Shown here: one piece after another, positions 37,525-48,884 of the stretch
Numbering within the stretch: position 1 is the stretch's first letter
Layout: each line of letters begins with the position of its first letter
NCBI RefSeq assembly: GCF_020283565.1
Contig: NC_060063.1
Location: 50,149,726-50,213,725 of the forward strand
From: Trifolium pratense
Taxonomy: Eukaryota; Streptophyta; Magnoliopsida; Fabales; Fabaceae
Direction of reading: 5' to 3'
Length of the DNA stretch: 64,000 nucleotides
The notes under the pieces: model-generated
Told to the model about the DNA's origin: nothing
Database searches by the model: none
Seen by the model: only the letters and a program-made list of their open reading frames with translations
Program-made: the position numbers and the translations under genes

Positions 37525-38517
37525 TGTTGGTGTTTTGATTGGCTACATTTTTGCAAAAGCCAACCAGCCAGATGCTGGACTGAGGTGCTGTAACATCATA
37601 GTACAGCATCCTGATGCTCTGTTTTAGTGCAGAATTTTTATTTCAAATCTCAGTCAAGATTTGCTTCAATTATATATTCAAGCACGTGCGCCTGGGCAAA
37701 ACGAGCCTTGCTCAGCAAGTTTTATTGAAGTCGGCTGAAGGAATATTATTTAAAACAAAAATATAATTATATTATATTTTTGCGCTTTTTTTTTTGTTTG
37801 GTAACACATGAAACAAAACAAATTATATTTCTGGAAATAATATAGGGTTGGCCGCAATTCCTACAGTTGTATTTGTCTGAAGACCTAGCTTGCACATCAA
37901 GACAATTGAAGACTATAAATATGTGAAGCCTCAAGCCATTCTACTCATGTATTCTAAACCGTGTTCTTTACAAAGTGTGAGTTTTTAGGGTTTAGAGTTT
38001 GTGTCTTTTGTCAGCCTTTCTTGTGTCAATTTGATGCAAGTTTAGGACTGTGTTTTGGTTGTTAATTGTAAACTACTCCTAAGCTTTGAAGCACGGAGTT
38101 AGTGTGTGTGATTCACTCATAAGCTTTTAAGCAAGAGTGTGGTCTAGTTTCTAGGAGAGTGTCTCCATCCTGAGTGTTATTATTGACAACAACATAGTAC
38201 GTGTTGTTAGAGGGAATTTGGGACGGGGTCTCATTATCTAAGAGGTTCTTAGATAGGATTGCACGGGTAGTGTCTAGGTGATAAGTCAAGTACCGGGTGT
38301 TGGTCGAGGGCTTTGAACTAGAGCTATTATAGTGGATTCATTCCTGGATTGGTATCCCCTAGAGTAGGTGACGTTGCACTGAACTGTGTTAACAACTATC
38401 TGCGTTATTTATTATTCTGCTATTTATTTATTTATTTACTGTGTTCTGCGACTGTCTTGCTGCAACATATGCTATAGCATCTTGTGCAGCATTGTGTTCA
38501 CTGCGTGCCAGATTTCA
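37525..38517 (+). mobile_element. C2 3' LTR
   Basis: 993 bp, uninterrupted, TGTTGGTG...GATTTCA. It shows the empty G2 target as AGAGTGTCTCCATCC at about 38156. A palindromic GATGCT/AGCATC motif family is dense in its first 100 and last 60 bases. Confidence 0.95.
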
Positions 38518-38522
38518 CATGT

Positions 38523-41500
38523 CACTGCACACACTACTACTTCTTCATAGACAAGCTAGACTAACATGTCACAACATTAGTCACAACATTATAAAGTAGC
38601 AGAAAAAACACAAACATACTACTCCCCCTTTTTAGCCACAAAATATGCCAAACAAAAACTTCAAGCATTAAGAGCAATAGTAATGAACATCACAGAAATC
38701 CATAGTGCAGATTATCAGAGCATAACAGATCCATATATTAGTATCTAGCGATCCATAGTCTTGAAATAGCAGAAGCATTACATCACATACCAACAAAAAA
38801 GACAAATGTCCTCAACATTATGCTCCACATCATATAATCATCAGATACCATACATCACATACTGATACCGCACACAAAACGCATCACAGATCACAACTCC
38901 TTAAGCAAACCACAAAATAGCAGTTGGGAAGAGTAAATTCCCACATAGCTGAGAAAAATAAGTTCTCATGCATCCAGGATGTTCCAACATATGGCAGGAC
39001 ATCATCCAGAGCAAACAAATAGAGCTTTGCACAACAGAATAGTAACTACTTACTGCATTATGCTACTTCCCCTCAAAATCAGAATCAGAGCAAAAATTAA
39101 TTTTACTCCCTCGAAATACATTGACACATGCTTATCAGAATGATCATCAGAAAACAATTCTTACTCCCCATCAATTTTATCATCCATATTAGCACATAAG
39201 CATATAGCAGCACAGATTCAATACAGACACCACATCATATAGTAGAACACATCCAACCACTAAAAGAGCATGCATATGTTTCAACATCAGGTAGCACAAC
39301 AGACATTAGCAGCAAAACATATCATGCCTACTAGCTACTAAACTACTTCCCTTTTTTAGTCAGAAGTTTAGACAAAATAGGGTCTTCATGCATTAATCAA
39401 AGAGTACAATAGTATAAATATCCAGGAACATAGTGCACAGAGCTACTACAAACGAAGACAACACCATGGGATACAACCTCATCAGATATAAATCAGCAGT
39501 GGAGTCATCATCAAATATCCTAAAGCAGATCACACTTCATCAGCACAAAATTTTCAACATGATGACCAAGATGTTTCAACATGTTTATCTAGCGTGGTAT
39601 CAGAGCGAATAGGAGCAATCACAAAATACGTCACATGTTAGCAAAGATGTTGCAACATATGGTAGCACAGATTCTAGCACAGGTTCTTCCAGCATGGTAT
39701 CAAAGCACGTGGTCTTCCAATCAGGGCATGGAGCATCCATCTAGCCAAAACTCCCCTTGTACACATGATCCCATCTTTGTGCAAAGGAAGCACGATGAAA
39801 GGAAACATTTTCACAGAGAGCAACAAGCACATTCTGAGGGATCTTTTTCCCACCAGACTTTTTCTTTGAGGCAAAGGGTGTGATGTCTGGCACATCCTCC
39901 TCAACATCATACTTAGAGTCACTTGAAGATGCTTCCTTTCTTTTCAGACTCTGTCTCTTCTTACTAGCAGGTACATTAACCTCATACATATTCTTTTCAG
40001 AATCAACCACTTTTTCATTAAGTGGCACATTTTGATGACTTTCTTTAGACTAAGAGACCCTTCTTCAACATCAGTAGAATTCTCTTCATCAGACCTTGTT
40101 TCTTCATCAAATGAGTCAGATGGGTCAACAATGTCCCAACATCTTTCACCACAACAGTTTCTTGAACAGGTTTCTGGACAATAGTAACATCAGCCTTAGG
40201 TTGGTCCACAGATGTGTCAACGTCTAGCATAACATCCTTTTCAGGAACAGTTTGTTTTGGTTTATCAACAACATAACCAATAACATCTTTTGTCTGAGAT
40301 GCAGCATCATAAGAACATTAGCATCTATAATTTGTTTGTGGACTCAACAACATTCACACCAGCAGAGATAATAATGTCAGGAACTAGTAATACTTCTTAT
40401 AGCTTCTTTCTCCTTTAAAGCACAAAGGGAGAAATAAACTCCCATATACTGAGGAAAATAAATTCTCACACATCAGAGAAAAATAAATTCTCAAAAATCA
40501 GATCAGGATGTGTAGACATCATGGGTGAGATCATAGCATATCATATTTCATGAGAACATAAAGCCAGTGGTTTCAGAAGCAGATCTGAAACTGTCACATA
40601 CAGTAGTAGTAATCACATTTAAGTATCACATATCTGAGCATTATCACATCTGATCACAACACATCTGAACACATATAGTACTTGTCAACAGAATGCACAT
40701 CCACACAAACAGTCATAGCATGACCAGTTCTCTTTCAGTCATACTTTGAGCACTAGCTTGGTCACGTGGAAGATCGTCAAGATCAGTTTCTTCCACCACA
40801 TTCTAAACTTCAATACTCCAAACCACCATCAGGTTTAAGACTCTCAGAACCATATTAGCATCAGTTTGGGGAATTGTAGAACAGGTTTCAACAACACAAA
40901 CAGGTTGGTCCAAGATGTTTCAACATCTAATGTGACATCAGACTCAGGTGAGGTTTCTTTGGGGGACACAACCACAACTTTAGTGGGGGATATCAAAGTG
41001 ACAGAATCAACAACTTTGAAAGATGACACATGAAAAAATTTAAAGAAAAATGTCATCAACAACCACAACATTCATACTAGAGTGACCTATGGTTTTAAGA
41101 GATCTTGGTTTATCTAGAATTACAATTTCAAAGGCAAATCTCACAGATGTTTCAACACTACCCACAACATTTGAACTGACAAAAACCTTTAACAGAGGTA
41201 ACAAAATTTGATTCAACATTTAGGGGTGACAACTGAATCAATGAGGTTATCAAAACGAGTTTGGTAGGTTTATTAACATCATCAACAAACATAGATAAAC
41301 TTTTCTAGGACCTTTTGAGAGATAAGATTAACCTGGATAATGGATTTAGAAATAGGTTTCCTAGATGATGCACATTTTGTTGACCGAGCAAAATAGGAGT
41401 AGATTCAGATGGATTCAAAGTATTCACAGACCTTTTATGCATTCCCTTCTGACACGTGAGTGATCACACTGTCCATTTCACTTCCTTATTGATCTTACAG

Positions 41501-42370
41501 GAAACATGTCTCGAATAATGTTCTAACATTCAGTCAGACATTGTCTTCTTTTGCTTGCATTGATCAACACATCTTCAAACATACTGTCTTCCATTTGATT
41601 CTAAGTGTTCTCCTTTCACTTAGACTTAGTGACACATACCAAGACATCTGAATATCACATTTGTGACATCTCTCACTAATGAAGACTCTTGGAAAGTCCT
41701 TCCAAAAAATCTGTAGAGAAAAATAAATTCTCCCAGACTCAACCATTTAAACACTCGAGAGATATGTGAATAACTGATGTAATTATTCGTCTTTACATGA
41801 CTAGAATCAACTATGCCTTGTTAATAATTTCATAATGTCACAACATGTTGTCTGACATCATATTCTCATATGAGGCATAAGATCTCCACAAGCATGTACA
41901 ACACTCTAGACAATATATATGTACCAATGCAATCCACAGATAAACACATGACTCTACCTATCATAGATAATCAGGGCTCCAGCTGAAGATGAAAACTTGA
42001 GCACTAAATGAAACATGTGAAAGACTTCATGCTTTCATGTTGAAGGGCAACACCAACTCCCACAATAGAGTTGATTGTGAGTCAGATACTCTCACTTCTT
42101 GAGAATACATCCAAGCATTCTGACCTCTTCACTTAACAAGGACACATCTGATCAATGTCCTAGCAAAACCACACTATGTATCATGACCTTTTGAATAGGC
42201 AGGATGTCATGCATACAAGGTGTAAAGTCACTCACAAACTCCAAAACATCTTAGTTTGCTTAAAAGCTTGACTAAGATCCTGATTATCAACCCCTTTTCT
42301 AGAGTGACTTGCAACAGAAGAAAACCAAAGACAATTATCAAACCTCAGTATTTGACAATATTATTCTGCC
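38523..42370 (-). mobile_element. M1 interior: 3' non-coding region and decayed env-like ORF
   Basis: Continuation of 21333-21783 on the other side of C2. The first kilobase holds more PPT-like tracts (CTCCCCCTTTTTAGCC near 38622, others to 39355). Remains of an env-like frame follow. Neither gag nor pol of M1 nor its 5' LTR is present, so M1 is truncated on the right at an undefined point near 42.3-42.4 kb. Copies of a GATGTTNCAACAT palindrome are scattered throughout. Confidence 0.7.
39741..41071 (-). pseudogene. M1 env-like ORF, fragments
   Basis: The best fragment is 39741-40028, with SLKRKEASSSDSKYDVEEDV and a basic KKKSGGKKIPQN run followed by LCENVSFHRAS, which parallels the conserved SFHR block of C2's env-like ORF. 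Acidic fragments at 40045-40230 and 40844-41071 (DVTLDVETS and DVDTSVDQPKADVT) belong to its N-terminal part in other phases and look partly duplicated. Several frameshifts and stops separate them. Confidence 0.65.
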
Positions 42371-42860
42371 CTATCAAGACCATTCGAATTCATTCATCGC
42401 TTGTATAAATTAATTTGAATAGAAATTGATATATGCTTTTTCGCTTGTAAAAAGGGGCTGAATGAATTATTGTTATGATTTTATCTATGTCATCGGTGAC
42501 GCTTGATCATCCCCATAGTCAATTGAACACGTTGGTGCTTAATCAACGATTCTTTATAGAATTGATTTTCACTTGTTAAATTAGTTCTATAATCAGCCCA
42601 GCATAAACTAACGAACAATCTTATGAGAACCTAGGATAGATGATAAACAAGATTTCCTAAAACCAATGGATTGATTACTTTCACATTGATTAAATTCGTT
42701 ATTGTTATTACTGTTTTCAAAACCGAAAACCCCCAATTTGCAATCTTTAAATTTATTCTAACATTGTTAAACCGATTGTGAGTCCTTGCGAAACGACCAA
42801 GGTTACTACCTTGTACTACTTATTTTAAAATTATTTTGATCACGAAACGAATTTGATCAT
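42371..42860. other. Unassigned segment, possible LTR fragment
   Basis: No frame. It ends GAATTTGATCA next to the truncated G3. The phrase GTCCTTGCGAAACGACC and a TTTGATCA end recall the 3' ends of Tat/Athila-type LTRs, but no PBS follows and I cannot define a start. Confidence 0.35.
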
Positions 42861-45800
42861 ACGTGTTTCATCTATAACACTCCTTTAATTGCGATTATTG
42901 ATACGGGAGCAACACATTCTTTTATATTCGTTGATTGCATGAAGCGTCTTAGTATACCTGTGTCTGAAATGTCTGGTCGTATGGAAATAGAAACTCCTGC
43001 TAATGGTTCTGTAACTACCCATCTCGTATGTCGTGACTGTCCCGTAACCGTGTTTGGTAGACACTTTGGTATGGACCTAGTGTGTATCCAACTTAGTGGA
43101 ATAGATGTTATCTTTGGTATGAACTGGTTAATATTTAATCGAGTCCATATCAACTGTTGTGAGAAGACTGTTGTGTTTCCAAAATCGGATGAGAGTTTGC
43201 ATTTGATGAGTAAGAAGGAAGTAGTAGAATCGTTGAAGGAAGCTGTAGAAGTGTATGCGTTGTTTGCATCCTTGAAGATGGAAGGTGAAGTTAAGATGGA
43301 AGAGTTACCGGTTGTTTGTGAATTTCCCGATGTATTTCCGAAAGACGTGTCAGATGTACCTCCGAAAAGAGAAGTAGAGTTTACGATTGATTTGGTACCT
43401 GGTACTAGTCCGATATCTATGGCACCGTATCGAATGTCAGCGTCAGAGTTGAATGAGTTGAAGAAGCAACTAGAGGAACTACTTGAGAAGAAGTTTATTC
43501 GACCTAGTGTATCGCCGTGGGGTGCACCTGTGTTGTTGGTTAAGAAGAAAGAAGGGAGATTGAGGTTGTGTATTGACTACCGACAGTTGAACAAAGTGAC
43601 GATCAAGAACAAGTATCCACTTCCGAGGATAGATGATTTGATGGATCAATTCGTTGGAGCTTGCGTGTTTAGTAAGATCGATTTGAGATCCGGATACCAA
43701 CAGATTAGAGTGAAAACGGAAGATATACCAAAGACTGCTTTTAGGACGAGGTATGGTCATTACGAGTATTCAGTGATGCCTTTCAGTGTGACCAATGCAC
43801 CTGGTGTTTTTATGGAGTGCATGAATAGGATTTTCCATTCATTCTTGGACAAGTTTGTCGTAGTATTCATCGATGATATTTTAGTTTACTCAAAATCCGA
43901 AGAAGAACATAAGGAGCATTTGCGGATTGTTTTACAAGTTTTGAAAGAGAAGAAGTTGTATGCCAAATTGTCGAAGTGTGAATTTTGGTTGAAAGAAGTA
44001 AGTTTTCTTGGTCATGTGATTTCAAGTGGAGGAATAGCGGTTGACCCAGCGAAAGTTGATGCCGTATTGCAATGGGGAACGCCGGAGTCTGTTTCTGAGA
44101 TAAGAAGTTTTCTTGGATTGGCCGGTTATTATAGAAGATTCATTGAAGGGTTTTCGAAGTTGGCTTTGCCTTTAACGCAGTTGACTAGGAAGGATCAAGC
44201 GTTTGTTTGGGATGTGAAGTGCGAGGAAAGTTTTCAAGAGCTTAAGAAGAGGTTGAATACCGCGTCTGTGTTGATTTTACCAGATTCTAAAGAATCTTTT
44301 GTTGTGTATTGTGATGCTTCGAAGATGGGACTAGGAGGTGTGCTTATGCAAAAAGGTCAAGTTGTAGCGTATGCGTCGAGACAATTGAAGGTTCATGAGA
44401 GGAACTATCCGACACACGATCTTGAGTTAGCCGCAGTTGTGTTTTCATTGAAGGTGTGGAGGCATTACTTGTATGGATCTAAGTTTGAAGTCTTTAGTGA
44501 TCACAAGAGTTTGAAGTATCTATTCGATCAAAAGGAGTTGAATATGAGACAAAGAAGATGGCTCGAATTTTTTAAGGACTATGACTTTGATTTGAGTTAT
44601 CACCCCGGAAAAGCTAATGTGGTGGCCGATGCGTTGAGTAGGAAATCGTTGCACTTGTCATCACTTATGGTGAGAGAGTTGGAGTTGATTGAAGAGTTCC
44701 GAGACTTGAGTCTAGTGTGTGAAGTGACTCCTAAGAGTGTGAAATTGGGAATGTTGAAGTTGGCGAATCCTTTTCTAGAGAATATCAAAGAATGTCAAAA
44801 GACGGATAAGAAGTTAATGGAGAAGTTGGCACTAGTAGTTGAGGAAGGAAAAGAAGCTAATTTCAAAGTCGACAAGAATGGAGTTGTGAGATTTCATGGA
44901 AGAGTATGTGTACCCGATGTGCCCGAGATGAAGAAAATGATTATGGAAGAAGGTCATAGGAGTGGAATGAGTATTCACCCGGGAGTAACCAAGATGTATC
45001 AAGATTTGAAGAAGTTGTTCTGGTGGCCAGGAATGAAGAGGCAAATTTCCGAATTTGTTTATGCTTGTCTAGTTTGTCAGAAGTCGAAGATTGAGCATCA
45101 GAAACCGTCTGGTTTGTTGCAACCATTGTTTATACCGGAATGGAAATGGGATAGTATTGCGATGGATTTTGTGGGAGGTTTACCCAAGACTACGAAAGGT
45201 TATAAAGTGATTTGGGTGGTAGTAGATCGTTTGACGAAGTGTGCGCATTTTATTGCTATTAAGAAAGGTACCTTGGTGCCTAAGTTGGCCGAGATCTATG
45301 TGGAGCAAATTGTAAAGTTGCATGGTATTCCGTCGAGTATTGTTTCGGATCGAGATCCGAGGTTTACTTCGAGATTTTGGGAAAGTTTACAAGAGGCTTT
45401 AGGGACTAAGTTGAGGTTGAGTTCGGCTTATCATCCTCAGACAGATGGTCAGTCAGAAAGGACAATACAATCTTTGGAAGATTTGTTGAGAGCTTGTGTT
45501 TTGGAGCAAGGAGTAAGTTGGGATTCGTGTTTGTCGTTGATCGAGTTCACGTACAACAATAGTTTTCATTCGAGTATTGGAATGGCACCTTTTGAGGCTT
45601 TGTATGGGAGGAGGTGTAGAACACCGCTTTGTTGGTTTGAATCCGGAGAGAGTGTGATTCTTGGTCCGGAGATTGTGCAAGAGACTACGGAAAAGATTAG
45701 AATGATTCGAGAGAAGATGAAAGCGTCGCAGAGTCGTCAAAAGAGTTATCACGAGAAGAGGAGGAAAGACATTGAATTTCAAGAAGGTGATCATGTTTTC

Positions 45801-46268
45801 TTAAGAGTTACATCGACTACCGGAATTGGACGTGCTTTGAAATCAAGGAAGTTGACGTCAAAGTTTATTGGTCCTTACCAGATTTTGAAAAGAGTGGGGA
45901 AAGTGGCGTATAGGATTGCTTTGCCGCCATCATTGGCGAATTTGCACGATGTGTTTCACGTGTCACAATTGAGGAAATATGTAAGAGACCCGTCACATGT
46001 GATTGAGTCTGATGATGTTCAAGTGAGGGATGACTTAATAGTCGAGACTGTGCCTTTGAGGATTGAAGGTAGAGAAGTGAAAAGATTGAGAAACAAAGAT
46101 ATCGCCTCGGTGAAGGTGGTATGGGGAGGACCCGCTGGTGAAAATGCGACTTGGGAATTGGAGAGCAAGATGATGAGTTCGTATCCAGAGTTATTTCCAG
46201 GTAATTTTCGAGGGCGAAAATTCTTTAGGGAGGGTAGAGTTGTAACGACCCAATTTTCATATTATTAA
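42861..46268 (+). CDS. pol: G3 pol: PR-RT-RNase H-integrase-chromodomain, N-terminally truncated
   Basis: One uninterrupted frame (1109 codons from the ATG at 42939; open from 42861). Domains: protease ([13 protein letters not shown], just before 42939), RT ([44 protein letters not shown] at about residue 311), RNase H ([34 protein letters not shown]), integrase zinc finger (HPGVTKMYQ...CLVCQKSK), integrase core ([33 protein letters not shown]) and a chromodomain-like tail (VKVVWGG...[17 protein letters not shown]). The last nine codons lie inside the 3' LTR. Intact motifs and no stop make it a recent copy, but without gag and a 5' LTR it is not autonomous. Confidence 0.95.
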   Translation, partial: TCFIYNTPLIAIIDTGATHSFIFVDCMKRLSIPVSEMSGRMEIETPANGSVTTHLVCRDCPVTVFGRHFGMDLVCIQLSGIDVIFGMNWLIFNRVHINCCEKTVVFPKSDESLHLMSKKEVVESLKEAVEVYALFASLKMEGEVKMEELPVVCEFPDVFPKDVSDVPPKREVEFTIDLVPGTSPISMAPYRMSASELNELKKQLEELLEKKFIRPSVSPWGAPVLLVKKKEGRLRLCIDYRQLNKVTIKNKYPLPRIDDLMDQFVGACVFSKIDLRSGYQQIRVKTEDIPKTAFRTRYGHYEYSVMPFSVTNAPGVFMECMNRIFHSFLDKFVVVFIDDILVYSKSEEEHKEHLRIVLQVLKEKKLYAKLSKCEFWLKEVSFLGHVISSGGIAVDPAKVDAVLQWGTPESVSEIRSFLGLAGYYRRFIEGFSKLALPLTQLTRKDQAFVWDVKCEESFQELKKRLNTASVLILPDSKESFVVYCDASKMGLGGVLMQKGQVVAYASRQLKVHERNYPTHDLELAAVVFSLKVWRHYLYGSKFEVFSDHKSLKYLFDQKELNMRQRRWLEFFKDYDFDLSYHPGKANVVADALSRKSLHLSSLMVRELELIEEFRDLSLVCEVTPKSVKLGMLKLANPFLENIKECQKTDKKLMEKLALVVEEGKEANFKVDKNGVVRFHGRVCVPDVPEMKKMIMEEGHRSGMSIHPGVTKMYQDLKKLFWWPGMKRQISEFVYACLVCQKSKIEHQKPSGLLQPLFIPEWKWDSIAMDFVGGLPKTTKGYKVIWVVVDRLTKCAHFIAIKKGTLVPKLAEIYVEQIVKLHGIPSSIVSDRDPRFTSRFWESLQEALGTKLRLSSAYHPQTDGQSERTIQSLEDLLRACVLEQGVSWDSCLSLIEFTYNNSFHSSIGMAPFEALYGRRCRTPLCWFESGESVILGPEIVQETTEKIRMIREKMKASQSRQKSYHEKRRKDIEFQEGDHVFLRVTSTTGIGRALKSRKLTSKFIGPYQILKRVGKVAYRIALPPSLANLHDVFHVSQLRKYVRDPSHVIESDDVQVRDDLIVETVPLRIEGREVKRLRNKDIASVKVVWGGPAGENATWELESKMMSSYPELFPGNFRGRKFFREGRVVTTQFSYY
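46203..46240 (+). other. G3 hairpin and polypurine tract
   Basis: AATTTTCG-AGGG-CGAAAATT (46203-46222) is a perfect 8 bp hairpin overlapping the pol 3' end. The PPT TTAGGGAGGGTAGAGT (about 46225-46240) abuts the LTR start TGTAACGACC at 46241. Confidence 0.85.
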
Positions 46269-48406
46269 TTTTTGTGTGTTAAAATATTTTATTAACGTGA
46301 CAATTTTAATTAAGTTAATAACTTGAGTTATTTATCGAGTACTTTAGTTATTAAGCGAGTAGAGTAAGTTAACGTGTTATGGGGCCAAGCCAATTGGGCT
46401 TGAGGCCCAATGGGCCTTGTGAGCTTAGTGGGGGGCGCCATATGTCCATGAGAGGGAGAGAGAATTCATTATTTCTCTTTTGTTCTTGTGGGAGCTAGAG
46501 AGGAGGAAGAGAGTTTGGGAGCTAGGGCAAAGGAAAAGGGAGAGATTCAAGATCGTTCATCGAGTTTTCTTCGAATCCAGGTATGAGAGTAGGTTTCATG
46601 ATCGTGGGTGACTCGAGGAAGGGGAGAATGTCGATTTCTCCTCACCCGAACTTCCTCCACCCCATTTTCGTTTTAGCTTGGAATGGATTTTCTTGATGGA
46701 AATCGTTCCTAAGGTTCTTAATATGCTTAACATGCTTTTAACATGATTAATGAACGGATTTAATGGTTAAAAAACGAGTTTATGAAAGATTAAACTCAAG
46801 AACTTTGTGTTCTTGAGAGTTTTGATGAAAAAGTGTTCAATCTTTACTTTTTCGATGTTTATGATGTAGATCTGAGAAATGAACTATCCTTTTGTGTTTA
46901 TCCATGTTTGTTATGCTTGAATACAAACTCTTTTGGGATTTATAACATGAAAAATGAGATTTTTGGGTGATTTGGTGTAGAAAACGCAGGTTTTGAACTG
47001 TCCTGACAGAAGGCGCTCGCTAGGCCTTCGCTCAGCGAACGTGTGGCGAACAGCTCGCCACAGCTCGCTGCAGCTCGCCACGAGCTGGTGATCCACTGGT
47101 GTGGTTCGCTGAGGCTCGCTAAGCGAATAGCTCGCCGATGCTCGCTACTGCTCGCCATGAGTCAGTGTCTTCTTAGCGTTGTTCGCTGAGGCTCGCTAAG
47201 CCTTCGTTCAGCGAACAACACTGTGATAGCAATTTTTGTTGATGATTGTAAGTGTAATTAGGCACTTGTAACATGGTTTAATCGTATTCTTACATGATTG
47301 TTGATGCATGTTGATGCTTATAATGCTCATTGCTAATCGTTAAATGATTGTTAATCATGTATGAAGTATAAATGAAGAATATTAAGGTTTTGTTAGATCT
47401 TAATGATGAAGTATGTTGGATAGTGTTCCACATAGTAAATGAAGAGCTTTATGCTAATAATTGTGAGTGAATTCAAGAAAAACATATACATGCATTCTTG
47501 AATTAAATAGGATATTGGATATTCCAATAAAGAAGTATATCGGATTATATTTATCCGATAAAGAAGGATATTAGAGGTGAGATACTCTAATAAAGAAGAT
47601 GGTACCACATGCATTAAAAATGTCTAGGGTGACATTCATGAAGTTGAAGCATTAGAGTCGCATTAGGCTATGTGTGCATTTTATGATAAATGATATGTGA
47701 CACATGTTTGGCTAATTGTGGTAATTGATAATTGATTGTTTGGGTATTCGATTATGTGTTTAAGAACTTCTAATTGGATTATAGATGTGGATAAATATAT
47801 ATATATATATATATATATGTATAATTGTGATGTATGCTTATGTTATGAAGGAGTGTTAAGTACCATTTTACTTGCACTTGCATTTTGATTATGTGATCTA
47901 ACTCTCATGCTTTGTGTTATGTGCTGGACCGTTGGGGGTTCAGATTCTCAGGTTGAGGATCCTGATCAGAGTTAGAGGGCTGCTCTTGCTCGTGGTAGTG
48001 CGCTTTTTGGTGAGGAGTTTAGCTTAGACTACTCCTTAGATATATTTTGTATATCTTTTTGATTGGGTTGTATAGAATTGCTCTGATTAGGTATTTACCG
48101 GGTCGGGTTATTCGAATTGAATTGTATTAAGCCCGTGATGGCATATTTGACCTTGCTAATCCTTTTCTTTTTGTTGTAAACATAATATCCTTGTTGTTGA
48201 TATGGCCTAGAGCCTAGGGATATTATGTGAACAATTTGGATATTGCATGATATACACTATGATCAATATTGCTTTTAATCTCCGCTGTGCTAGCATGATT
48301 TTAATTATGCCGTGATTTTGTATTACAACATGTGACGTCTGGATCTTCTTAAGTGTTTTATTTATTTATATTCAATAAATTCGCGTTAAGGGGATTGGCT
48401 TTTACA
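46241..48406 (+). mobile_element. G3 3' LTR
   Basis: The first 1.7 kb aligns with the 23766-25799 and G1 LTRs, including a strongly conserved block at about 46600-46980. The last 450 bases (from about 47950) are unrelated to those LTRs and end GGCTTTTACA. The 3' boundary is inferred from TTTTACA and from the start of C4 gag homology at 48407. Confidence 0.8.
46990..47225 (+). repeat. GCTCGC/TTCGCT motif cluster in the G3 LTR
   Basis: More than a dozen GCTCGC, TTCGCT and AGCGAA motifs crowd 235 bp, several paired as inverted repeats (e.g. TTCGCTGAGG against CTAAGCGAA). G1 and the solo LTR have an unrelated GCCTGGGGCG cluster in the same slot. Confidence 0.8.
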
Positions 48407-48884
48407 CATCACCGAGTGGAAATCCCAATTTTGCCAAGTTCCCCACGTACCCAATCATCTTGAGCACGTGTGGACTTACAGGAGATCCTTCAGCTAGCTT
48501 AGCTTGAAAAAGGGCTTTGGAAACCTCAAACCTCTCAATTCTGGCTTGCTCTTGGTAAAGCATTTTCAAGTGTTCGATCATATCGAACGCATTCATTTCC
48601 TCATGTTGCTTCTGAAGCTCTGAGGTCATGGTAGCCAGCATGAGACATTTTGCATCCAAGGCATCATCAACACGCTTCTGATAAGCGTCCCTTTGAGCCA
48701 TAGGAGCATTGGCAGCAGGTTCCTGCTCAGGGTCAGGCTGAGGTTCCTCTATAGCATACAGCTTTTTCTCGTGCATGAGGACTATCCTCAAGTTACGATG
48801 CCAATCGAGAAAATTTGTCCCAGACAATTTCTCTTTGTAAAGAATGCTTCGCATAATATTGTTTGATGTGTTGTTGTTTGCCAT
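48405..48884 (-). pseudogene. gag: C4 gag, 3'-truncated
   Basis: A Ty1/copia gag of the UBN2 type. It starts MANNNTSNN at 48884. Conserved parts are LSGTNFLDWHRNLRIVL (tryptophan motif), AKCLMLATMTSELQ and EQARIERFEVSKALFQAKLAEGSPVSPHV. At about 160 codons it stops where the G3 LTR begins; the final codon and stop come from LTR sequence. The zinc knuckle and all of pol are gone. The reading frame present is undamaged, so loss was by the G3 junction rather than decay. Confidence 0.9.

Larger units (their letters stand above)
21784..38517 (+). mobile_element. C2: full-length Sirevirus (Ty1/copia, SIRE1-like) with nested insertions
   Basis: LTRs at 21784-30427 (interrupted by G2) and 37525-38517 begin TGTTGGTGTTTTG and end GCCAGATTTCA, with a perfect CATGT TSD (21779-21783, 38518-38522). 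Without G2 the element is about 9.1 kb. Its order is LTR, PBS, gag, pol (PR-IN-RT-RH), env-like ORF, several PPT-like tracts, LTR. The two LTRs differ by roughly a dozen visible changes in 993 bp, so it is young. The mix of copia domain order, env-like ORF and multiple PPTs is the Sirevirus signature. Confidence 0.93.
42861..48406 (+). mobile_element. G3: chromovirus (Ty3/gypsy, Tekay-like), 5'-truncated
   Basis: The element lacks its 5' LTR, PBS and gag. It starts abruptly in the protease region at about 42861 and runs through a complete pol and PPT to a 3' LTR ending TTTTACA at 48406. The break is sharp against unrelated DNA, so truncation happened by deletion or illegitimate recombination. 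On the right it interrupts the C4 gag; the candidate TSD is CATCA (48407-48411), with no partner. Confidence 0.88.

Noticed and set aside
42371..42860. Calling this a Tat/Athila LTR outright
   Set aside because: Only the end resembles one; start, PBS and partner are missing.
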